NCBI GenBank assembly: GCA_034401795.1
Contig: JAVVLW010001659.1
Span: 186,001-250,000 of the forward strand
Direction: 5' to 3'
Source of the DNA: Chaetoderma sp. LZ-2023a
Lineage: Eukaryota > Mollusca > Caudofoveata > Chaetodermatida > Chaetodermatidae
Length of the DNA stretch: 64,000 nt
Shown piece by piece: positions 17,738-30,500 of the stretch. A program made the position numbers and the translations under genes. A model generated the notes under the pieces. The model searched no databases and was not told the DNA's origin. It saw only the letters and a list, made by a program, of their open reading frames with translations. Numbering within the stretch: the stretch's first letter is position 1; each line of letters begins with the position of its first letter.

Positions 17738-18403
17738 CTGCGTATTCTCAGCATTTGGCTATAAGGGCTGTGGTTTTTGCAGGATTGAGTGTGGGCGGAG
17801 GAGTAATGGAGGTAGCCATTGTGTGTGTCCGTGGGTTTTGTATAGAGGTCGAAATGGATAATTTTGTCATCTGTCCTTGATACTCTGGTGTCCAGGAAGT
17901 TAATGCTGTTCTCCGAAATGTCCCATGTGAATTCGATGGAATGGTGTGCTGAGTTGAAGAAGGGGAGGAATTCTTCTAATTGTTCTCTACCTTGTTCCCA
18001 GGCCATAAAAATGTCATCAATGTATCTCAGATACATTAGTGGTTGGGACGGTGCTAGTGCGAGGAGTCTTTCCTCTAGGTCCGCCATGAAGATGCAAGCA
18101 TATGTGCATGCAGCCTTGCTTCCCATGGCAGTACCGCCTATCTGTAGGTAATGTTTGTTGTTGAATATGAAATTATTCTTTTCTAGGACCAGTCTGAGTA
18201 GACTGAGTAGTCCTCTAATGGTGAGGGGACCCTCTAGGCCGTGTTGGCATAGGAATTTGCATACTGCGCGTAGGCCTTCTCTGTTTGGTATGTTTGTGTA
18301 TAATGACATTACATCCATTGTTACCAGGAGGGTTCCTGGTTTGGTAGGTCCCAGGTTTTCTACTCTGTTGATGAAATCTGTGGTATCCTTAACATATGAT
18401 TTT
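17738..18403 (-). pseudogene. Penelope-like element P1, 5' part: reverse transcriptase palm
   Basis: Read on the minus strand: KSYVKDTTDFINRVENL, then MDVMSLYTNIPNREGL with the first catalytic Asp, GGTAMGSKAACTYACIF, and YLRYIDDIFMAWEQ with YIDD at 18024-18013, then NSINFLDTRVSR. This is the Penelope-clade reverse transcriptase, related to telomerase reverse transcriptase. The frame is open to RIRRI, where copy B interrupts it. The thumb continues at 10705 downward. The 5' part of P1 is missing, because homology stops at about 18403 against a foreign 88-base piece. It is therefore both truncated and interrupted. Confidence 0.9.
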
Positions 18404-18408
18404 ATTTT

Positions 18409-18496
18409 GAAAATCTTGAAACTAATGTGATGTGCAACTTACTTCATTAGGAAGCAATGGCTTTCAGTCAAATTAATTTTAAACATTTATTAGCTA
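18409..18496. repeat. 88-base piece of a family 2 palindromic element between P1 and P2
   Basis: As read, it is identical to the stretch beginning near 9191. It separates the truncated P1 from the truncated 3' end of P2, and could be filler DNA or a target-site duplication. Confidence 0.7.
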
Positions 18497-19573
18497 TTAG
18501 TCTTTGGTAGTGGGATTTCTTCTGTATCCAAACAATGGTTGCTTGGTGAAGATGTCTCTGCTGCTGGTGAGTACGGGCCAGTATTGTTTGATGGTGCGTT
18601 TGCTGTGGAGAGATGTCGGGTTGAAATCTGAAACGTAGATACAACGGTCATGGTTGGTTTTGTTGGGATTGTTTTGTGGTATTAAGAGGGAATGTCTAGT
18701 TTTCTGGGCGGCCTTGTTTTGTGAGTCTAGTAAGATATTTCTGGGGTATCCGCGCTCTGTGAAATATTTGACCGGGAGTGTGCTGTGGTGCAGGTAATCA
18801 GGGAAGGAACTACAGATTCTGCGTATTCTCAGCATTTGGCTATAAGGGCTGTGGTTTTTGCAGGATTGAGTGTGGGCGGAGGAGTAATGGAGGTAGCCAT
18901 TGTGTGTGTCCGTGGGTTTTGTATAGAGGTCGAAATGGATAATTTTGTCATCTGTCCTTGATACTCTGGTGTCCAGGAAGTTAATGCTGTTCTCCGAAAT
19001 GTCCCATGTGAATTCGATGGAATGGTGTGCTGAGTTGAAGAAGGGGAGGAATTCTTCTAATTGTTCTCTACTTTGTTCCCAGGCCATAAAAATGTCATCA
19101 ATGTATCTCAGATACATTAGTGGTTGGGACGGTGCTAGTGCGAGGAGTCTTTCCTCTAGATCTGTGGTATCCTTAACATATGATTTTATTTGGTGAATAT
19201 TTGTTTTCATATGTTCGTCCACGAAACTGCTGATGAGTTCTGTGGGGCAGTCATTGCCGCTAATGATCGGTCTACCTGGTGTGGTGCCATCTGGTTTTTG
19301 TTCTGGTAAAACCTGTTTGCAGCTAGCGCCCGGCTGTTGGTCTGAGGGTTTTTCCCTCTTGGGCTGCGGGAACGGGTCCTTGGGAACTGCTTTGTGCGTT
19401 CGGTGGTTGCGATTACGACCTGTTTGCCCTCTTTGTATGCTGCTGGGTTGTTCTTGGTCACTTCCGTGAAGGCTTTGTGGAAGCCTGATGTGATAGCGCT
19501 CAGTGCTGTAGTTTTATCTTTTAGGAAATGAAGCACAAGTTTGGTGGCTTCGATGCCTTGTGATTTCTGCATT
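18497..19573 (-). pseudogene. Penelope-like element P2, middle part with in-frame palm deletion
   Basis: On the minus strand, frame 19572-19207 reads MQKSQGIEATKLVLHFLKDK and a basic, Ser-rich linker. Frame 19222-18497 reads MDEHMKTNIHQIKSYVKDTTD joined directly to LEERLLALAPSQ. P1 has about 100 residues between these two points, including the DVMSLYTNIP motif with a catalytic Asp, so P2 lacks half of its active site while YIDD remains. The deletion keeps frame. P2 ends at NPTTKD, before the GIY-YIG domain. Outside the deletion P1 and P2 are nearly identical (one or two differences over several hundred bases that I compared), which points to a recent tandem duplication. Confidence 0.85.
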
Positions 19574-19765
19574 TCACTTCAAGAGTATACTTACCTCCCT
19601 AATACTCTTTGATATTGCTAAATATCGGCTTTCACTCAATAAAACACTCAGATTAAAAAAGTTAGGTGCCCCTACTGGGCAGGTAGTCAGATGACAGTCT
19701 GGCAGATGCTAGCCCCACCACCATGCATGCGCAGACTAGTACTTCCTCTTTGCTAATTTATTGGC
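19574..19765 (+). repeat. Left inverted terminal repeat, DIRS copy C
   Basis: It starts TCACTTCAAGAGTATAC and pairs with 24318-24533 in reverse complement. Confidence 0.88.
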
Positions 19766-19856
19766 AGAGAGTTCACATGCTATTTTTGCTCAAAAGTTTT
19801 CTGCTGTTTTTTAACCATTCATTCGTTAAAAAGAAGAGTGTTTTCACCTAAGGATT

Positions 19857-22685
19857 ATGTCAGAGTGCGCCAAATCTCCAGAGGAGGGCCCAGGACCTAA
19901 CCATCAGGTGAACTCAACTACATGTTTGTCTAATTTAGCTTTTTTAGTCTCGTTGTATTGTATTTCCGGGACTCGAGATTAGACATGAAAAGCGCCTATA
20001 AAACTGGTTTATTTCTATATGGCGCTATGAAATACTAATCTCTCTTTTTGTTTATGTCCACAGGTATCTATCTATGATTGATCAGGACAGCACATCGTCA
20101 GAGGGTTTATTTTTCTCTCCACCAAGGTTCCATTTCCTACTAATATTGTTAGGTTATCTAACCAAAAATTCTATGCCCAGTGAGTTGGAGGCCTCGGAAG
20201 AAGGTCTTCTCACTTTGCCCTCTTGGTCCACTTCCTTCCCCTTATAGGTGGGGCGAGTTAAGAGGTCATAGTGTTGGTGGAGTTTCCAGTGCATCAGATC
20301 GGATGGTTTGTCTATGCTAAAGACTCAGGTATTCTAGTTATGATATGAGGCACTTCAATTATATTTGAAAATATTTATGAAATCTGCTGCCATTTTATCA
20401 TTGTTTATCTGATGTCTGTATAATCTGTATACACTATCATTTCCAGTTAGGATGTTCTGGATATGAATACAATTGGTCCTTACACCTGGATGTTTGTTTC
20501 AGATCGATTTAACTTCTTATTTTTGAAGTTGTGACATCATAATCAGCCTTGCGCTTTACTGTCATTTAAAAGTTTTGTCCAACGCTGTTTTATTATTAGC
20601 TTGGGTCTTTATGGCCCCCAGCCTCCTTGTTCATATTTGGTTTTGAGTTTCTAATTCAATAACTGAAATACTCATTATCTTCATCCTCTGGCTTGTTTCA
20701 GAGGCCTGGTTGTCCATCATGTGGAAGATTTATCAAGGGTAGATTCGCACCTCACTTATGCTCCCAGTGCAGCCCATGTGGGCCATTGCTTGAATATGAG
20801 ATCTGTAAAAAGTAGAGGGGGGGGGGGGGAAGGGCTAATGTCTGGGTTTCTATCTTTGCAGACCAAAGAGAAGGCTCTGGAGGAGGAGAGGAAAGTTAAG
20901 AAGGAGGGTTCTGGTAAGAATGGTAAGAGGAAGGCCTCATCCTCTATGGATATGGAGGCCTTCCGTATTGTGAAGATAGGAGAGATGAAGAGGACAATTA
21001 AGGATTTGGTCCCAGAGTTGGTTCGTGTCATGCTTCCTGATTCAAACCTTTCATTGTCCTCTTCATCTGCTCCAGAGCAGATAATCCCCGCCTCTGAATC
21101 GGTGCTACCTAGGGACCTACCAGTTTTCGTCCATGATTCAGAGGTGGCCCTAATAGAGGGCGAAATCCACTATGGGGACACTGGCAGCAGGCTTGCCGCG
21201 CTGATTGTTCATGGTCAGGTGTCGCTGGAGCCTGGTGCCTGCTTATCAGGCAAGGATTATCCACACCCTGCAGGTACCAGCTCCTCCTATGGTACCTTTC
21301 CTGGCCAGTCCGGGTTAGCATTCTTTGCTGACCTGGAGTCTAATCTTTCTGGTCTGGAAGAAGAGGATTATCTGCTGGGTTCTCCTTCTGGCGCTGTTTC
21401 CATGGACATTGACGTACGTGCAGCCCTCGCGGGGAATACAGGCGACATTGTGCATGGAACTACTCACGCAGGAGTAGCGTTCACGTCGCAGAAGGTAGCC
21501 CGGGTTGGATCTGATGGCCAGTTTTTCCGCATACCTCGGCTTGCCGATGGTGTAGCAGGAGCTGGCCAGGGCCGTGGTGTGGCAAATTTTTCCCTACGCA
21601 ATACCACAGTGCCTGCTCCTGGTCAGGCCAGTCAGTTTGGCATGCCTGCTCTTTCAGGCCCGCATGCTTTCTCTGGCTTGCCAGGCGTATCGTTTCCTCC
21701 AGCCATACACAGACCTGCGATTGCTCAGGATGATGACGAAGACCCTCGTCTTGTAGAGCATTCGCAGGTGGCCACAGAGGAAGACTGGTCTGATGCTTAT
21801 CAGTGGCTAATAAACATCAGGCCAGGTCTTGCTGTGGATCAGTCGGCCAGTCAACGGGACCAGCACCTGTGGCTGGCAGGTAAACCGACTGTTACCGCTA
21901 TGCCATCTCTGACATTATCTGATCATATTGTTGATATGTTCACTGCGGCAGAGACATCCATTAGGGCGCATGGACATCTAGCGAAGGCCCCTCGCGAGGT
22001 GGCAAAGCAATGCCGTATTGTAGCTGATCAATATCAGTTATATGGTGAAGTGCTGAAGCCAAGCGCGGATGATCACTCTGCGCTAGGCGAAGATATGTGG
22101 CCGGGTTCCCGGTCTGACACGGGAGCACTGTGCTCGAACACTTTGCGTTCAGCTAATACTGCGTTGCGCGATGCGGAGGAGAGTTCGAGGGCATCTATCT
22201 CAGCGCTTTGGCACATCTCACAGCTGTTACAAGGGGTAGTAACGGCATCCGCATTGCGCCAGCCTAGTCCGGTGACTGTCCAGAGAGCCATCCAAGATGG
22301 AATTAACTTGGCTTTGGACTGTTTAACCCAGTCTGTAACCAGGAGTGTCCGGGTGAGGAGCACGTTTGCTCTTGATATCTTGTCCCCATCCCAGGATTTG
22401 CATAATAGGCTGCTGTGTACGCCTATGACAGGTCCTTGTCTCTTTGGGGGTGAGGGATGTCAGCACCTCCAGGAGACGGTTGCCCTGGTCAATAACCAGA
22501 GGGAATTGCATGAGCAATTTGAAGTGCTCCGCAGAGAGCACGTTCACGCAGCTCCACGTGCGTATCATCCCCTGCGGGCTCGAGGTGACGGTGGCCAGGT
22601 CAGAGGCCAGCCACCAGCGCAGCGCCGGCCACGGCCGCGCGCACTTCGGCCAGCAGCGAGGGGGGTGCAGGCTCCTCCGGCGTAG
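19857..22685 (+). pseudogene. DIRS copy C gag-like gene, broken: join(19857..19907, 20702..22685)
   Basis: The leader exon (17 codons, donor CAG/GTGAAC) and the acceptor TTTCAG at 20701 match copy B. Exon 2 begins RPGCPSCGRFIKGRF with the same Cys/His spacing but hits TAG at 20813-20815, where copy B has a Trp-containing stretch. A G-run just after it (about 20817-20830) also shifts the frame. The downstream frame (about 20839-22685, MSGFLSLQTKEKAL onward) is otherwise long and similar to copy B. It then stops at TAG 22683-22685, earlier than copy B. More stops follow in the same frame, including a TGA at 22749-22751 at the position of the copy B gag stop. Confidence 0.8.
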
Positions 22686-23958
22686 TCAGCCAGGCAGCCG
22701 CCAATGCACTGAGGTGCGCGCGGTGCGGGCCGTGGTGCGCGACGTACCTGATGGGGCGATTACCACAGTAAGAGCTACTCCAGTCCATCTGCACCAAGAG
22801 ACAGTGCCACTCTTGCTCTCCTTATGTCAACCTCTCTCCCTAGGTGGACCAGTGGGAGGCCGATTGGCCAACCATATGCAAGAGTGGGAACGGTTGACTC
22901 AGGACCGTTTAGTCTTGCCATGGCTTTCAGTCGGGTATCATCCCAACTGGATAACAGGCCCACCGTCTCTGGTGCCAGTCTGGACTCAAATTCCAAGAGA
23001 TCCAGATCAGCGGTTGTGTATAGAGGAGGAAATAAATTCTCTCATACTCAAAGGAGCAATTCAACCGGCACAAAATTGCCCGGGCTTCTATTCAACCGTG
23101 TTCCTAGTGACGAAAAGCACTGGAGGGTGTAGACCAATTCTCAACTTCAAGCCATTGAACAAGTTCATAGACACACCCAGTTTTAAAATGGAGACTGAGA
23201 AATCGGTGTTGGCAGGGTTGGAGAAGGGGATGTGGACAGCTTCAATAGATTTGAAGGATGCTCATTTCCACATTTTAATAGCGAGGAGTTTCCGTCGCTT
23301 CCTGAGATTCGCATTCCATGGCAGACAGTGTGAATTCAAGGTATTACCCTTCGGAATTTCTACGGCTCCTTGGATCTTCACCAGGGTGGTTCTTGCGACA
23401 CGAGAAGCATAGCAGTCCACACATACATAGACAACTGGCTGTTAAAAGCACACAATCAGGAAAGTTTATCAGCAAATCTGGAGATAGTTTTGAAAACTCT
23501 CACAGACTTGGGCTGGATAATCAACTTTCAAAAATCAAAGCTGACTCCATCCCAGAAGTTTGTTTACCTGGGAATGTTCTTCGATCTGGAGATAGGATAT
23601 GTTTATCCTACTCAGGAGAGGGTACAAGTACTCATCTCAGTAATACAGTCAGTGTGCAATAGTCGTCATGTCCTGGCACAGGTTTACCTGAGAATGCTGG
23701 GGTTGATAGTTTCTCTAGAACCAGTCACTCCTCAGATGGCCTTATGCAGGCGGCCAATCCAGTTATTTCTCATGACGCAATGGACCCAGAGTACAGGTTC
23801 ACTGGACTCAAACGTGTCAGTGCTGGAGCCTTTAATTCACCACCTGCAATGGTGGTTGAAGACAGCGAATCGCCTGGTGGGGGTGATGCTAACCCCTCCT
23901 CACCCTCAGTTAACGATGTATACAGATGCATCGATGGAGGGGTGGGGAGCTTGCCTGG
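22444..23958 (+). pseudogene. DIRS copy C reverse transcriptase, frameshifted and truncated
   Basis: It reads as in copy B through DLKDAHFHI. About 16 bases are then missing near 23397, so the frame moves to the one starting at 23370. The second Asp of YIDD is Asn (YIDN, codons 23424-23435). The frame ends soon after the start of RNase H (YTDASMEGWGAC), where the 2.07-kb deletion joins it to 3' noncoding sequence. Each of these changes alone should abolish activity. Confidence 0.9.
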
Positions 23959-24148
23959 AGGGGGGGGGAGCGCATATGACATATGGTCATCTCTCAGCCA
24001 TCGGTTGTTAGCCAATGTTCAAATCTATTCCTGATTGTGTTTCCACACAATTTCAGAGGTTTTAGGGCCTTAAGCGCAGAAAAGCGCATAGGGAAGAGCT
24101 GGTCTTTTGACCTCGCCTCCCTCCCGCCGAATTCCCTGTCGAATTCTG

Positions 24149-24249
24149 GCAATATCAAAGAGTATTAGGGAGGTAAGTATACTCTTGAAGTGAAATAAAC
24201 GAAATCACAGATTTCTTTTTTCATGAGAGAGTTGGTACTTACCTCCCTA
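24149..24249 (+). repeat. Internal complementary region (ICR), DIRS copy C
   Basis: The left arm (24149-24193) complements the left tip exactly. AAT occupies 24194-24196. The right arm (24197-24249) complements the right tip with about three mismatches. Confidence 0.9.
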
Positions 24250-24260
24250 ATACGGACCCG

Positions 24261-24281
24261 GCCTCTCTGCCCCACAGAGGC
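24261..24281 (+). other. GC-rich hairpin after the ICR, DIRS copy C
   Basis: GCCTCT (24261-24266) pairs with AGAGGC (24276-24281) around the loop CTGCCCCAC. Confidence 0.5.
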
Positions 24282-24317
24282 TCGGTCTTCAGGCTCTTGT
24301 AAAGTTGCATAGTGTCA

Positions 24318-24533
24318 GCCAATAAATTAGTCAGAGGAAGTACTAGTCTGCGCATGCGCAGTGGTGGGGCTAGCATCCGCCAGACTGTCATCTGACTACC
24401 TTCCCAGTAGGGGCACTTAACCCTTTTAATCTGAGTGTTTTATTGAGTGAAAGCCGATATTTAGCAATATCAAAGAGTATTAGGGAGGTAAGTATCAACT
24501 CTCTCGTGAAGAAAGAAATCTGTGATTTCGTTT
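24318..24533 (+). repeat. Right inverted terminal repeat, DIRS copy C
   Basis: Reverse complement of the left repeat, ending CGTTT before ATT at 24534-24536. Confidence 0.88.
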
Positions 24534-24536
24534 ATT

Positions 24537-25198
24537 GCCTGCCAAGCTGCGAGGTAGTATTTTTCGTCCTCATAAAGTTTGAACATTTGCCTGGGTGTCA
24601 GGTGAAGCAGTACATGACCATTTCAGAGTTCAGTTTCCAGGTTGAAGATTTGTGTCTCTAACCTGATTTGTTTTCAGGCTGCGTTTCGCCACTTATTGTA
24701 AAATGGGACCATGGTTGTGTTGATATCTGGCGCCCTTCTCACTGGTATGGGTTCTTCTATCATAGTTTCTGTGGCGCGTTTCCTCTTTCTTTGAGATTCT
24801 GCCTCCCATGCGACCGTGTTGGCTGTGACCGTGGTGGTCGTGGTTGTAGAGCTGGTCACTGTTGTTTGTGGAGTCAAATTGGAAGTTGAGAATTGGTCTC
24901 TTGCTTCCATGTATTCTTCTCCTCTCTCCTTTCCTTCCTCTGTTAGAAGGGTGAGTGTAGAGATTGAAGGCAAGATGGTCTCGGAGTGAGATATAGTACT
25001 GGCAGTAGCCATATTTTTGCTTGTTATATAGTAATTTTTCAATGACGTGAAAAAGCACACCGCATTAGATTGACCTGACGCTTGTTCTCTGGTTTGAGAG
25101 CAGAGTCGGATGTCTGACACTTGTTTAGCGCCCACTATTTGTATGCCTCGGGGGACGGCCGGGTCCCGTGTTGTGCGCATGCGTGCTGTCTTTTGTAA
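24537..25198 (-). pseudogene. Penelope-like element P2, 5' part
   Basis: The minus-strand frame 25180-24674 encodes a Thr/Ser-rich, basic protein segment (QRKRKRATETMIEEPIPVRR) ending at a stop. A further minus-strand stretch ending LYEDEKYYLAAWQA at 24537 joins across the DIRS insertion to MQKSQGIEATK at 19572, which proves the interruption. A possible small intron (GTTAGA...CCCAG, about 24650-24560) could bypass the stop between them, but this is speculative. The 5' boundary of P2 is not defined. Confidence 0.65.
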
Positions 25199-27550
25199 GG
25201 GTTCCTGTGCGGGGTCCTTGGGTGTTTGGTGCTTGGCAGTGTACCCCCCCCCCCACCCCCCCCGGCCAGCAGTTTTGTTCTCATGAGTGAAAATCAGCGG
25301 GGTCCTATGAGAGGGATCCCTTCGAGACGCATGCGCCCTTGCTACTGGTCAGGGGGATCCCACAGGTGGATCCCGTCAATGAGCGAGGTGGGTGCTGTGG
25401 CTCATATGTTATTCTAAGACAGATTTTCTTTATGGAAAAAAGAGGATGGGAGAGGTGGGCTTATTATAAATAGGAAGGACATGGGTTCGATAAATTTCTC
25501 GTCCCTTTCCGTGATCCGACTCATGGCGTTTCGCTCCTGGGCGGATGCTCATTAGAGGTATTTCAGTTATTTAAGTGACAATTATGTCTTAGGTGGGTTA
25601 TGAAACGGCAAGTTTGTTGATTTTGGCTGTTTTGAGTGGTACGTACCGGTAAGAAAGGGTTTGTTTACCTTTTCGTGGTACAAAACGAGGCAATCGAATT
25701 AGCTCTGTTTATGTGTCTGTCTTTCTGTCCATCAATCCAAATTTATTTCTAGACATTCAGCCTTTTAATGTTCAAGCCATACCAAGCTGGCTTCTGCAAA
25801 CGTCGAGATTGTTCAAACGAAGATATTTCATCGATTTGGATCATGACTATCTTCGAATTTGTATTACTTTAAGAGAAAGACATCTTTGAAATCCCTTTGC
25901 CAATTGATGTGAATGATTGAAGTTTGTTCCTGGGAATTTGCTTGGTATGGTAGTCAGGCAAGGTGACCCACAAAAACAATTTCTCCTCAGTATTGCAACG
26001 TTAAAATTTGAAAATTCGGGACTGAAAGCTAATAAACCTTTTAACCATCGTTAACACTCAGTATAACTCCAAGGAAACGGGGCGTATAACATACATATCA
26101 CCAGACAGTAGAACCTGGAACAAGATTGATTACCTCATAGGTCAACACAGAATGAAATGAGTCATCGTAATCTGTAGAGTATATAATTGGACAGACCACT
26201 CACTCACTATATAGCAAATACTGAAATCAATTCATGCAAGCCACAAAAACCTGCAACAGTGACAAATTGATTTGACATAGCACATCTACTGACTGATCAA
26301 ATTCTAGTAGATACATTTGGGACTCAGATCTTATTGGAGGTGCATTTTAAACACTCGTGAGACTAGATGCTGCTAATGAAAGTATAATACTTCTATTTAA
26401 TGTTCTGAGCCGAGTCAAATAAGATTATTTAATTTGTAGCCGGAAGGTTAGATTGCAAGTGCTGAGTATGCCAGTAAATGAAGAAATAAGACAACGATGT
26501 AGAGATTTAAAAAAGTCAAATCTGTATTAAAGCGATACAACAAGATTCAACTAGAACCAAATGTAATATAGCTTGAACCTGTCTAAAAAAAACCACAACC
26601 TGTCAGAGAGCTCAAGCCAAGATCGCAGTTAGTGAAGCTTAGAAAGGTGGAGCATATACAAATAGTGCAGAGATACTAAAGTGCGGGAAGAAGCACACCA
26701 TAGCACAACATTTCCATATAAGCCTTCTGCTACGAAACCTATGAGAAAACAGATAAATGTCAATTTTTTCAGTGTCTTTGTATATAAGTGCATTTGTGGC
26801 AATATTAATTGGATTGGTGTGTTTTAAAAAAAGAGAGGAAGTTTAGATTTGTAGGCAATATTTGAAAATAGTAATTACAACACGTCATGTAACGTAGTAG
26901 TTTCACTATAGTTTGTCAATAATTTCCTGAAAGGGAAGTGAGATTTTGTTTAGTAAGCATATAGCATTAAACAAGTGACGTTTAGTGGCTAAGATTAACT
27001 GGAAACGCGCATAACTAGTATAGCGATCGCGTGGACAGAAAATATTTTCAAATTCGATTAGGTGCTAAACTGTTGATAAAGAGAGTGAAATGAACCGGAG
27101 ATGAGCCAATACTACTTCTACAAGGCATAGTAGATCGCCTATCCGAAGACCAGCAGCAAATGGGTCAAGAACTGTCAGTTTTGACAGTTCTCCGTCACGT
27201 GATAGACGAGGTCGCCCTCGCAGATCTCCAGAGCACACTCAGAAGGGTGTTCGATCTGGTGTACAAAATAGTACATCGTGGAATGAAGAAGCGCCGATTA
27301 ATTGGACTGCGAGTTGTCTAGACGCGACAGATTAAAGGAACTTGGCATTAATTGTCCCACAAGCTTTTAGAAGTCGCAGCTCTTGTAATTATTGGCAATG
27401 AATGAAATCCCAACCACTGGCATTGGCATACCAGGGAACCAGGCAGAGATAACAGCGCACAACAGGACAAGGAGCCAGACAGCTGTTTGGCATGGCGGCC
27501 TCGTCCAATCAGATGGTGCGCACGGTGATGACCTAGTGCAGGGTTTCTAG
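25199..27550. other. Decayed intergenic DNA
   Basis: A C-run lies at about 25244-25262. A LINE endonuclease relic lies at about 26080-26230. Nothing else supports a gene. A short perfect hairpin, GAACTGTCA/TGACAGTTC, lies at about 27169-27190. Confidence 0.5.
26080..26230 (+). pseudogene. LINE apurinic-type endonuclease relic
   Basis: The plus-strand translation gives ITYISPDSRTWNKIDYLIGQ, then after stops VYNWTDHSL. It resembles the SPDG-N-IDYI-SDH motif string of non-LTR retrotransposon endonucleases. It is heavily decayed. Confidence 0.45.
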
Positions 27551-30500
27551 TCCATCCATCCATCCATCCATCATGTCAATCCATCCATCCATCCATCGAG
27601 TCCATCAAGCCCATCCATCCATCAAGTCCATCCATCCACCCATCCATCCATCAAGTCCATCCATCCATCCAGCCTCATCCATCAAGTCCATCCATCCATC
27701 AAATCCATCCATCCATCGAGACCATCCATCCATCCATCCGTCAAGACGATCCATCCATCCATGAAGTCCATCCATCCATATCCATCAAGTCCATCCATCC
27801 ATCAAGACCATCCATCAAGACCATCCATCCATCCATCCATCCATCCATCCATCCATCAAGACCATCCATCCATCAAGTCCATCCATCCAAATCCAATAAG
27901 TCCATCCATCAAGTCCATCCATCCATCAAGTCCATCCATCCATCCTTCAAGTCCATCCATCAAGTCCATCTACCCATCCATCAAGTCCATCAATCCATCC
28001 ATCAAGTCCATCCATCCAACCATCAAGTCCTTCCATCCATCCATCAAGACCATCCATCCATCCATCCATTCATACTTGATGGATGGTCTTGTTGGATGGA
28101 TGGATTGTCTTGATGGATGGACTTGATGGATCTGGATGGATGGACTTGATGGATCTGGATGGATGGTCGTTATGGATGGATGGTCTTGATGGATGGATGG
28201 ATGGACTTGATGGATGTGGATGGATGGATGGATGGTCTTGATGGATGGATGGATGGATGGTCTTGATGGATGGGTTGAGGGATGGTCTTGATGGATGGAT
28301 GGATGGATGCATGGACTTGATGGATGATCTTGATGGATGGATTGTCTTGATGGATGGGTGGAAGGACTTGATGGATGGATGGACTTGATGGATCGATGGA
28401 TGGACTTGAAGGAAGGATGGATGGTTTTGATGGATGGATGGACTTGATGGATGGATGGACTTGATGGATCTGGATTGATGGTCTTGAGGGATGGATGGAT
28501 GGTCTTGATGGATGGATGGATGCACGTGATGGATGGATGGATGCACTTGATGGATGGATGGATGGATCTGGATGGATGGTCTTGATGGGTGGATGGTCTT
28601 GATGGATGCATGGAAGGACTTGATGGATGGATGGACTTGATGGATCAACGGATGGACTTGAAGGATGGATGGTCTTGATGGATGGACTTGATGAATGGAT
28701 GGACTTAATGGATCTGGATGGTTGGGCTTGATGGATGGATGGACTTGATGGGTGGATGGATGGATGATCTTGATGGATGGATGGACTTGATGGATGGATG
28801 GACTTGATGGATCTGGATGGATGGACTTGATGGATGGATGGATGATCTTGATGGATGTGGATGGAAAGACTTGATGGATCTGGATGGATGGATGGACTTG
28901 ATGGATGGATGGATGAATGAATGGATGGACTTGATGGATGGATGGACTTGATGGATGGATGGATGAACTTGATGGGTGGATGGATCGATGATCATGATGG
29001 ATGTGGATGGATATGGATGGATGGATGGATGGGTGGTCTTGATGGATGGATGGAAGGACTTGATTAATGGATGGATTGACTTGATGGATGGATGGATGGA
29101 CTTGATTAATGGATGGATGGTCTTGATGGATGGATGGATGGATGATCATGATGGATGTGGATGGATGGACTTGATGGATCTGGATGGATGGTCTTGATGG
29201 ATGGATGGTCTTGATGGATGGATGAATGGAATTGATGGATGGTCTTGATGGATGGATGGAAGGATGGACGGATGGATGGTCTTGATGGATGTGGATGGAT
29301 GGACTTGATGGATCGGGATGGATGGTCTTGATGGATAAATGGATGGACTTGATGGATGGATGATCATGATGGATGTTGATCGATGGTCTTGATGGATCTG
29401 GATGGATGGATGGATGGACATGATGGATGGATGGATGGACTTGATGGATGGATGGATGGTCTTGATGGATGGATGATCATGATGGATGTGGATGGATGGA
29501 CTTGATGGATCTGGATGGATGGTCTTGATGGATGGATGGTCTTGATGGATGGAATTGATGGATGGATGGATGGTCTTGATGGATGGATGGAAGGATGGAT
29601 GGATGGATGAATGAATGGATTGATGGACCTGATGGATCTGGATGGATGGTCTTGATGGATGGATGTGATGGATGGATGGTCTTGATGGATGGATGGTCTT
29701 GATGGATGGATGGATGGACTTCCTGGATGGATGGACTTGATCGATGTGGATGGATGGACTTGATGGATGGACTTGATGGATGGATGGTCTTGATGGATGG
29801 ACTTGATGGAACTGGATTGATGGATGGATGGATGGTCATAATGGATGGATGGATGGTCTTGATGGATGGACTTGATGGATGGATGGACTTGATCGATGTG
29901 GATGGATGGACTTGATGGATGGATGGATGGTCTTATGGATGGATGATCTTGATGGATGGATGGACTTGATGGATGGATGGTCTTGATGGATGGATGCATG
30001 GACTTGATGGATGGATGGATGATCTTGATGGATAGACTTGATGGATGGATGGAAGGACTTGATGGATGGATGGATGGTCTTGATTGATGGATGGATGGAT
30101 TTGATGGATGGATGGATGGATCTGGATGGATGGACTTGATGGATGGATGAATGGATGGATGGTCTTGATGGATGGGTGGTCTTGATGGATGGATGGATGG
30201 ACTTGATGGACTTGATCGATGTCGATGGATGGACTTGATGGATGGATGGTCTTGATGGAAGGATGGATGCATGGACTTGATGGATGGATGGATGGTCTTG
30301 ATGGATGGACTTGATGGATGGACTTGATGGATCTGGATGGATGGATGGATGGTCTTGATGGATTGATGGATGGTCTTGATGGATGGATGGATGGACTTGA
30401 TGGATGGATGGATAGTCTTGATGGATGGATGGATGGACTTGATGGATGGATGGATGGAAGAATGGAGGGATGGACTTGATGGATCTGGACGGATAGTCTT

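Larger units (their letters stand above)
19574..24533 (+). mobile_element. DIRS-like retrotransposon, copy C (internally deleted)
   Basis: 4,960 bp in the same family as copy B but clearly diverged. It is flanked by ATT at 19571-19573 and 24534-24536, inside Penelope copy P2. About 2.07 kb matching copy B 15090-17157 is missing at about 23958, removing RNase H to the end of the recombinase. Gag and RT also carry disabling changes. It is non-autonomous, although both ends and the ICR remain. Confidence 0.92.
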
